Shown in pieces: positions 56,680 through 64,000 of a DNA stretch of 64,000 nt (within the stretch, counting starts at the first letter, position 1; the number at the start of each line of letters is the position of its first letter). The position numbers and the translations under genes are program-made. A model generated the notes under the pieces. It saw only the letters and a list, made by a program, of their open reading frames with translations, ran no database searches and was not told the DNA's origin. This stretch comes from Patiria pectinifera (taxonomy: Eukaryota > Echinodermata > Asteroidea > Valvatida > Asterinidae): contig CM057146.1 of NCBI GenBank assembly GCA_029964075.1, positions 13,721,501 through 13,785,500 of the forward strand, in the 5' to 3' direction.

Positions 56680-58300
56680 CACGGAGGAGTCACTGATAAC
56701 CCACACTTGAATCAACAGTCTTCCGACTCAGCCTTAAGAACAGTCTAGCTTCCACTTTGGTCTTCGTTGTGTTTGATTTTATTATGTCATCATTTTTGCT
56801 CAATCTTATCTTCGGTCTGCCTTTTAGAGAAGATACCTTTTTTGATGATCTGTCTTGGAATTTTGTTCACTGCATGGGTGTTCCCTCTCACGCATGATTG
56901 ATTGAAATTGGCATGGGTAATTTATAGTTAATAATCACCTCGTTTCGCTTGAGTGAATGTGAACACCGTGAATGTTACAAGTAAATCATTTAGCAGATCC
57001 AGAGACCTAGCTTCAGGTAAAGGTTAGGGAACGCAGGTTTTAGTCGACAGGCTACAAAATGTTGCTGTTGATGTTTTGTGTTGATTTTCCCCCTTAAACA
57101 GCTCACGCATGCAACTGCTGGCTGTACCTTGCATCATCCTTGTATAAGGTGGAATATCCGCTAATGAATGATTTAAACAAATCAACCTCGTAATAACCAA
57201 CATGTGGGTTAATACCAACATGTGGGCTTGGAAATATATTCATATACTCAAAGATAAAACAAATAAATTCCAAAGATATACCAAATTTTCTTACTTACCA
57301 AATACCTTAAGATTCTAATCATGCACACTTCAACCCAAGTTTACGAAGTATTTTCTCTGTCTATGGGTTAAGCTTACTAATACATTAATCAAGCCTACAA
57401 TAATAACATGTTACTGTTATGAGCTTGTATGAGTTTGGAGCGCTTTTAATAACCACATCCATCTAGGATCCACAAGATACATTGAGGTAGCTCTCCACGA
57501 ATATTTTCTCTGACGTCACCATTCCGGAGGGAGGATAGGATGTCACAATAAGACGGGAACAGCGCACGGAAAAAAAGGAGTCCGCACCTTTGTTATGGAC
57601 CTGCGCGAAAGATTCTGCCGTACATTTTCAAGTATTAGTCTCTATCAATGCTCAAAAATCGGAGTTGCATTTTTGATGTGTACAAAGTTGTTTCGTGTAT
57701 TCAAGAAAAGAACTTTGCACAGTTGGAATTATGGTATTGTGTTAGATGTTTCTTACATGTTAATAGTTTTGTTCAGGAATTCTTATGAACAGTTCGGTTT
57801 CGGCTCTTTAGATTCTGTGGCTACAAGACTGTCTTCCCTTAACTCAACGGAGAGCGAAACATGTTCAGTTTTGAATTTTGAAATCAAATGAAGTATTTCC
57901 GGATACGACAGCCTTTGCTGCCCTTCAATCGTGATTTAATACCAATTGTAATTAAGAAGCAACAGCTGGTTAAAAACTACCTACGCAAGACATTTCACAA
58001 GGATTTTCGGTACGTATTTGATGTCATTTACGACTGAGGGAAATTAAGTCAATTTAGCTTCGGCTGGAGTACGCCGACATGATATTGTCTTCATGTTGTT
58101 ACGGATATTGTGTCGCATCGGTGACCATGAGCTGTGAAGATTGAACAGTCGTGGTAGGCGTTAGTGAGGTGCCGATGATTTCACTTGATGCCAGGACAAA
58201 ATAATACACACATTCTTTTCCCTTTTTTCCTTTCTTTCTTTCCTTAATATTTTGTATCTTAAATAAGGCCTGTTGGACTCAGCAGTTCGTTCTTTGTGAC
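56680..58300. other. Intergenic DNA, no gene recognised
   Basis: The 98-codon frame at 57595-57891 has no domain match, low-quality codon character and no splice context. Otherwise AT-rich with ordinary composition. Confidence 0.4.
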
Positions 58301-58310
58301 GCTCATTCAC

Positions 58311-58568
58311 CAGGGCCCAATTTCATAGCTCTTCTAACCATATAATATGGTGCTTATGGTCACAATTTGTTTGTGCTAACCGTGCTAGCAGAGAAATTCT
58401 GTGCTGACGCTGTAAGCACAGCATTGTTAGTTACGAGATGTACGCATGCGCATAAGCAACAAATTCTCGTGAATCCGAGAAATACAATTACCGTAAGCAC
58501 ACGATTTCCTGCTACAGTAAGCAGGGATTTTTAGCTAACGGTAAGCAGAGCCAAGAAATTGGGCCCAG
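58311..58568. mobile_element. GGGCCCAATTTC-ended MITE, 258 bp
   Basis: CAGGGCCCAATTTCATAGCT at 58311 and AGCCAAGAAATTGGGCCCAG ending 58568 form 22-bp imperfect terminal repeats. The interior has repeated GTAAGCA words (CTGTAAGCACAGC, CCGTAAGCACACG, CAGTAAGCAGGG). From memory, MITEs with GGGCCCAATTTC ends are common in deuterostome invertebrates. Non-coding. Confidence 0.75.
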
Positions 58569-58599
58569 GTGAGTACCCAAGTCTGACGTCAGCTGTCCT

Positions 58600-59560
58600 T
58601 GTTCTGGTTTACGCGCCGGTTCGCGAGCTGAATGTCTTTTCTTCACGTACTCATTAAGCTACGGGCGTGAACCGGACGCATGCCTCACTTCGGTCTCTAT
58701 ATAAAGGCTCATTTTAAGCTTAATGGTAGTTCATCTTGACTCCCCCCGGCCGAAACATGCACAGTGAGAAATGCGTTGCGTGCAGTGTGTGGCATTTCAT
58801 CTCCTTCCACCCTGACTCGTTATCTTTCACACGAGTCGCTGATTTCAAAATTAATTTCATGTATAGCTCGACGCACGGCTCGTTTCACTTGGCGGGACAT
58901 TGTTGTTTTTCGAAGAAATTCGATGACAGTGCATAAGTTCATGGAGCTTGTCAGTTATAAAAACGGAAGATTCCAATGAAGGGAAACTGAGAACTCATGA
59001 CATATTTTAACAGTGCAGGGTTAACGCATAAAGGCTTGTGACTTGTGAACACAATTAATGAACTGAAATAATGTCTAGGTTTAATATTGAAATTGGCAGG
59101 CTTGATGGAGGAGGTGGGACGCAGCTTCGCAGGGGCTCCTGTGCAACATCTGTCCACTGAATCTTGGGAGTTCACCAAACCTTGGGATTATTTTTCGCGT
59201 GGAACCATGGGCGATGGAAGAGGTGGGCGGGTCACGAGTGATATTTTACTTTCCCCTTAATCATAAACTCCCACCTATACTTCACTTGTCCCAATAATCT
59301 AAGGTGCTGGGACCGCTATCAGCCTGCTGTTTAAAAATAAATGTCATCGCAGGAGAAGCAAGGCATTGTGGGTAGTTCACCTGGTACAAAAAAACTGTAC
59401 GTCCTATTCTTTCGCATGGGTCGTGAGAGGAAGGCTGAACCCCGGGTTGGGCGTGGTCAAATTGTATAATATACAAAATACATCCAATGAGAGTTCAAAG
59501 AAATAAAGGGGGTATCAGACGCCTTTAGATACGCTGCCGAAGTATAGCGTCACCTCCCCT
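58600..59560. other. Intergenic DNA, nothing firmly identified
   Basis: Frames at 58736-58979 and 58951-59178 show no domain. A locally CpG-rich patch around 58600-58780 (GCGCCGGTTCGCGAGC) with a TATATAAAGG-like word at 58699-58708 could be a promoter, but no gene follows. Confidence 0.35.
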
Positions 59561-59569
59561 AACGGCGGA

Positions 59570-59840
59570 TCTGGGAGGGGGAACGGGGGCCATGCCCCCC
59601 CCCAAAAAAAACCCATTTTTTTTTAAAGTGACGTCGCAAAAAAAGGCAGCCACTGCGTACACCACCATCTTTTGCTGAAAACAATTGGTTAAAGTGGTCA
59701 GAGCTTGCCTCAGATCGCACCACAGACAATCTCGAATTCAAACATTTTCCGGGGCCCGGTTTGATTCAATTTTTTTTTGGGGGGGGCGAATATTTTTTTG
59801 CCCCCCCCCCCAAAAAAAAAGTGTGTTCTGGGTCCGCCCT
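59570..59840. repeat. Dispersed repeat with GCCTCAGAT block, copy 3
   Basis: GAACGGGGGCCATGCC, C-run, GCGTACACCACCATCTTTTGC, TGCCTCAGATCGCACCACAG, AACATTTTCCGGGGCCC, then T, G, C and A runs. It is colinear with 50088-50290. The glycine-rich frames at 59685-59959 come from the homopolymers. Confidence 0.6.
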
Positions 59841-59959
59841 AGACCTCCTCCCAAGCTCCCAGAGAAACATTGCACAACAAGCCTCCCGGGGTGATCGGAC
59901 GAGCGTTCAGTTTCCGGCCCCGACCGGGCTCTTGAGCGTCTTGAAAAAAGGAAGCTCAT

Positions 59960-62080
59960 TACAGCTTTTTCCGATTATGAAATGTCAAGATTACGAAATC
60001 AAAACGAAGTGAAGGGCCTGATGTTTCGATACGGAGGGATTTTCTCAACGGTAAATGGCATGAAAACAGTAGCTTACAAAGCAAGAGACACACGAATACG
60101 TTTTGTGATTTCAATACTTCAGGTCATTTTAATTAATCAATGAGCAGCGGATTTATTAATTTTCCAAGATTACGAAATGTGAGTGATGCATTGCTATGCA
60201 GGGTGACCCCCAAAAATGCAACCCTAAAACATTTGCCTTTTAAAAACAAAGGGATCGGTGGTTTTTTATGTTTTGGGTATCGGGTTGAAGCTGAGAGCTT
60301 GTTCTTTCAGACACTGAAAAATCATGTAAATAGCTCTTTGGGTTGCTGAGAAAATGCCAATTATGTAAAAGTAGTCATATTTCATCATGTACACAGACAA
60401 TCGTTGTGTGTGTTCTTTATGTTTTTTTGACAAGGCCACTGTAATATGTTTTTCTCATCCAACTGATTGTTAACGCCTCGTCATCGGCAAAATCAGCAGG
60501 TAGGCCTATTACAAGACTCTTGGGGTATCCAATATGAGACAATCTGATTATGTGAGAAATGGAGAGAAGCTAATCACTGGAGCTGGGTTTTTAAAATTCT
60601 GTTTTTAACATCGCTTGCATGATGATTATTGAAATATGTTTTCTCTAACAAACTGCATGTCAATGTTACAAATCCATATGCCGTTGCGTGATAACAAAAA
60701 GAAAATACCTTTGTGGATCCCCTGCAACCGACTTAAGGACAAAAGAATAAACAATAAACAAAAACAAACAACAACAAAACACACTGAACTGTACACTCGT
60801 CTTTAAAAAATATATATTGTTTTTAATATGCACTACGTTTTAAGCTATATATTCTTAATTTTGCGGGAATTTTGACCAGGATGCGACTCATCCAAACCTT
60901 GAAATTCCCCCAGTTTGTTATTTATCTCATTAGAAGGTCCTCATTGTGCCTAAGAAACGCAGATATTATGAACTATAACCAGACACTAACGTTTTTTCGG
61001 CATGTATGTACAGGGCGCGCTATCTGGGCTAGGTAAAGTTGGGTAAGTACACAGTTTACCCACTTCTCATAGTGCCATCCTATTGTGTCCATTATTTACA
61101 GACGTTCCTGTGTAGTGGGGTATCAAGAAGTGGGCAGGTTTTTTTTGGGGGGTGGGGCTCCAGAAAATTCGACATTTGACACTAGGGGGCGCTGTTTATG
61201 AGACCAACCCATAAATTCAAGCAAGCAACCCATAGGTTTGGTATGTACATGTATACCACTAATATTTGTGCATGTAACGTGTAAATTACTGCGTTTAGAC
61301 TACAAATCCAGCAATTTCACCTGCTACCTATACGTTTTTTTAAATAAAATACAATAATTGTTGACTTTGTTTAGGACACATCTCCCTCTTTTCCTTTTGT
61401 ATTTGTAGTGGAGAAGTTTAAAACCCATGCCGTCATTACACTCTGTGAACCTGCAAGCTTTATAACACAAGATACTAGCTGACATTTACCGCGTGCAAGA
61501 CCAAACCCTGACGGGGTACACAAGGGACCAAATCGACTGAGACAACGGAAATGAGTTGTCGGGATTACGGAACAAAACACGCACAATCAGACCCAGTGAG
61601 ATTACTCTCTTTCTATAATGATAGCTTTCACCTCGCGTTAAGGCAATTAAACTATGTAACGTGTAAATTACTGCGTTTAGACTACATAAACAAGATGTGT
61701 GACCTCGAAACCCCCACTGGTTATTACCATACTTTGTTATTACCATACGTCTGTATAGAAGCTGTATCCCTTTCCGTATGACAAGGGGAAGGACGGCATT
61801 ATGATCACCAAACCCACCTCCTGTTTTCCGAAGTATTTCTGTCAACTAAATGAATAACCAGTATACAGGCGCAACTCTGCCCCCCCCTCACCTCCGGCAA
61901 AGTACATGTATCTGACCAGAAGCCTTAGTGAAATTTTGTGAAGTTATTCCGTCTGTGCTGTAGTCATCTTGAAAAGAAGACAGGTATTTGGATGATTATC
62001 TTCAAGTATAACACAATTGAAGTTTCATTTTTACCACGATGCAAACCAATCTCAAATCTGATATTAGCGCCAGACCCTCA
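59960..62080. other. Intergenic DNA, one 33-bp direct repeat
   Basis: The 33 bases at 61272-61304 recur exactly at 61654-61686 (core ACGTGTAAATTACTGCG). The frames at 61371-61845 and 60140-60349 have no recognisable domain. No other element was recognised. Confidence 0.45.
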
Positions 62081-62081
62081 C

Positions 62082-62505
62082 CCCTCTAGTCTTTCGCCAT
62101 GGTCTATAATTTTTGAACAGATTTGCTGATCAATTATGCAAGACAACCGCATCTTGACCAATCTGCGGGCGCATTCTTTGTCGGGTGTTCGTACATTCAC
62201 CTGTTGTCGCGTCTAGACATGGATAAAAAAAACACCGCTAGACATAGCAAAAAAGGTTGTGGTCACGCTCTCTGTATTATACGCGACGCGCGCGCGGTTG
62301 TTGTTCAAAAACATTGCATTCGAATTGACCGATCACAGTTTTAGTCCTGATTTGGGAATGAAATGACGTCACAATTTTAGTACTCCGATTCCGATTGGCT
62401 GGCGCGCGCCTTTTAATGCATAGGCTATATCAGCATGTTTAGACATATCAGACGTTATACAGGAGACTTGGCTCCGTGGATAACGGGTGATCTCAGACAA
62501 CGACC
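62082..62505 (-). mobile_element. AGTCT-ended element, copy 3 of 3
   Basis: Inverted relative to the other two copies. It reads CTAGTCTTTCGCCATGGTCTA at the left, then TGCGGGCGC, CATTCGAATTGACCGATCAC, TTTGGGAATGAAATGACGTC, and GGATAACGGGTGATCTCAGAC at the right. It is more diverged than copies 1 and 2. The 73-codon frame 62123-62344 is repeat-derived. Confidence 0.7.
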
Positions 62506-62872
62506 CCTCCCTCCGCTACCCAATTTCGTGATTTCTGTTTCAAACAAATACAGTTTGATATCATTCATCATTATATTTTGTCATTTGCCTCCGATTTTTT
62601 TCCAAGATTCATTTTCTTTAGTAGCAATACCATGAATATTCAGTTAAGGTATAGTTTGAGTTTGATAAAACTCATGTGCTTTCCAGTGTCACAAAATGAC
62701 GCATACAAGACATTAATTATAAAACAAGTCATAGGCCTACATTTAAACCACACAGGCAAAATAGACTTCTAAACAAACATGCGAAACACATTAATTTAAA
62801 TATTTATAAGTGGATTGGCCAATCCTCACATGAGATTGCAAATCTCAGTTTTACTATGGCCTAATTATTTCT

Positions 62873-63047
62873 TCAACGTCTTCCGAGTGGATTGTTGTAC
62901 GAACAATGCCCATTGTTGCGGGCCAGGAAATAGTTCAAAGGCAGTTTGTCACAGTTTCTCCCGTCGCCATGGTATCTATCAGCATCCGTAGGTAAATTGA
63001 CAGGAACCCCGTGCCCACTGCCGTCTTGTGCATCAGACAACCAGTCC
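62873..63047 (-). CDS. Terminal coding exon of an unidentified gene, ends Gly-Arg-Arg-stop
   Basis: On the minus strand a strong acceptor (about 25 bases of pyrimidines, TTTCCTTTCAAG) is followed by an open frame of 57 codons to TGA at 62873-62875, with the first base completing a codon from the previous exon (phase 2 intron). The peptide begins DWLSDAQDGSGHG and contains YHGDGRNCDKLPLNYFLARN and two cysteines 16 residues apart. It ends YNNPLGRR. Codon choice and GC content exceed the surroundings. I do not recognise the family. Gly-Arg-Arg at the very end is how many neuropeptide precursors encode an amidated peptide, so a secreted peptide hormone tail is one possibility. The tail of a secreted enzyme is another. 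The rest of the gene must lie to the right of 63047, mostly outside the window. Confidence 0.6.
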
Positions 63048-64000
63048 CTTGAAAGGAAAAAAAGGAGAAGGAAATCACTCTTAAGTCAATGCCAAAATGA
63101 TGAGGCCTACTATATACCAGTGGTCTTTGTGGCTATTTTCACGGAAGCCGTAACACATTTATCAACGACTATAGCACGGAATTGCAACTTATATATCTTC
63201 CGAATCTATATCAGGTTTTTAAAATGCTGCACCGAATCAAGCGCTTCGGGCGGCTCGAATCTCGCGAGAATTTGTTGTTGTTTGTTTTTTTTCTATTTTA
63301 AAAACCAAACATTTTCTTAATTTTATTGTTTTAAGTTAAATCCTACTTTTTACTGAAGTATGTATTTCATTTTTTTCTTTTTGATTCATTGCTATGGAGG
63401 ATTTTGTTTCGGTTGACAACTTACGCATGCGCAACGATTGATTTCCGTAAATATTTTAACAGCGAAAGAAATGGTTAAGCGACGAAAGATACCAACCAAA
63501 ATGATAGTCAAGTGGCTGAGCTGTCCGGTGATTTACATTCGGGGAAAAAAATTAGCTCAATAATACTTTCTGCTTTTTCGGAAATTTGGCACAGAACATG
63601 AACATTAGCCTATTGTATTTATCCACTGACATTGCTTCAATTTGGAATCTCGTCACTGACATGTTGTGTGTTAATTGCTCTTGATCTTTAAGGTATATAG
63701 TCTTAATCTTATTCAATTTCGATGATTTGTTTTATAGTTTAATTTCCGAATACAATCACCAGGCCGTCCCACTTCTCACACAAAAGCTGTTAGCGCATTT
63801 CAAGCATTAAGCCGAATACATCACACACAAAACAGTATTTTTGAAAGACTAAAAAGAATGCAGAGAGAAAAATGATCTTTGTTCGTTCAAATTTTGTTTT
63901 ATTTTTAATTTCTATAAAGAGAGAAACTGTGTCAAATAATTCTCTCCGAAATATTTGCCTTTAAAGCTCTATAGCTGTCCAATGACGCAGCATTATTTTT
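63048..64000 (-). other. Presumed intron upstream of the 62873-63047 exon
   Basis: If the exon call is right, this is intron or further exons of the same minus-strand gene. No second exon with matching phase was recognised. The 124-codon plus-strand frame at 62946-63320 is antisense to the exon and lacks domain character. Confidence 0.35.

Noticed and set aside
57595..57891. 98-codon plus-strand frame beginning MDLRERFC
   Set aside because: No recognisable domain, no splice signals, no repeat or neighbour support.
1..64000. CRISPR arrays, operons, ribosome binding sites or prophage features
   Set aside because: The sequence is clearly eukaryotic nuclear DNA; no regularly spaced direct repeats of CRISPR type were seen.

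Overview
The window is invertebrate deuterostome nuclear DNA. It has spliced genes with canonical GT-AG introns, very long repeat-filled introns, TTAGGG-type telomeric repeats, tRNA-derived SINEs and dozens of small inverted-repeat elements. The word habits (TAGGCCTA, TACATGTA, ACCGGT) and the gene types suggest a marine ambulacrarian, most likely an echinoderm; that placement is inference. Only two genes are secure. One more terminal exon is well supported but unidentified. The rest is intergenic or intronic repeat.

Layout. 1-4480 is upstream sequence with an inverted octamer pair, a TTAA-type MITE and a decayed LINE end. 4481-30043 (+) is a complete five-exon sphingosine kinase gene, join(4481..4973, 20111..20260, 26217..26311, 27687..27802, 29038..30043), 619 codons. 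Its introns are 15.1, 6.0, 1.4 and 1.2 kb. They hold MITEs, hairpins, a telomeric-repeat cassette, SINE pieces and a large inverted duplication. 30044-37560 is gene-free with several palindromic elements. 37564-41451 and 45177-48407 are two large terminal-inverted-repeat elements without coding capacity. The second is a set of concentric palindromes built from low-complexity arrays. 48500-55400 is repeat debris rich in G/C homopolymers. 55449-56579 (-) is an intronless rhodopsin-family GPCR. 57000-62800 is intergenic with more MITEs. 62873-63047 (-) is the last coding exon of a gene whose remainder lies beyond the right edge.

The two named genes act in adjacent areas of biology (lipid signalling; a seven-transmembrane receptor), but nothing in the sequence shows that they work together. 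The receptor is not evidently an S1P receptor. No rRNA gene, intact tRNA gene, CRISPR array or complete autonomous transposon was seen. Repeat calls rest on pairs and copies visible inside the window, so family names are mostly withheld.
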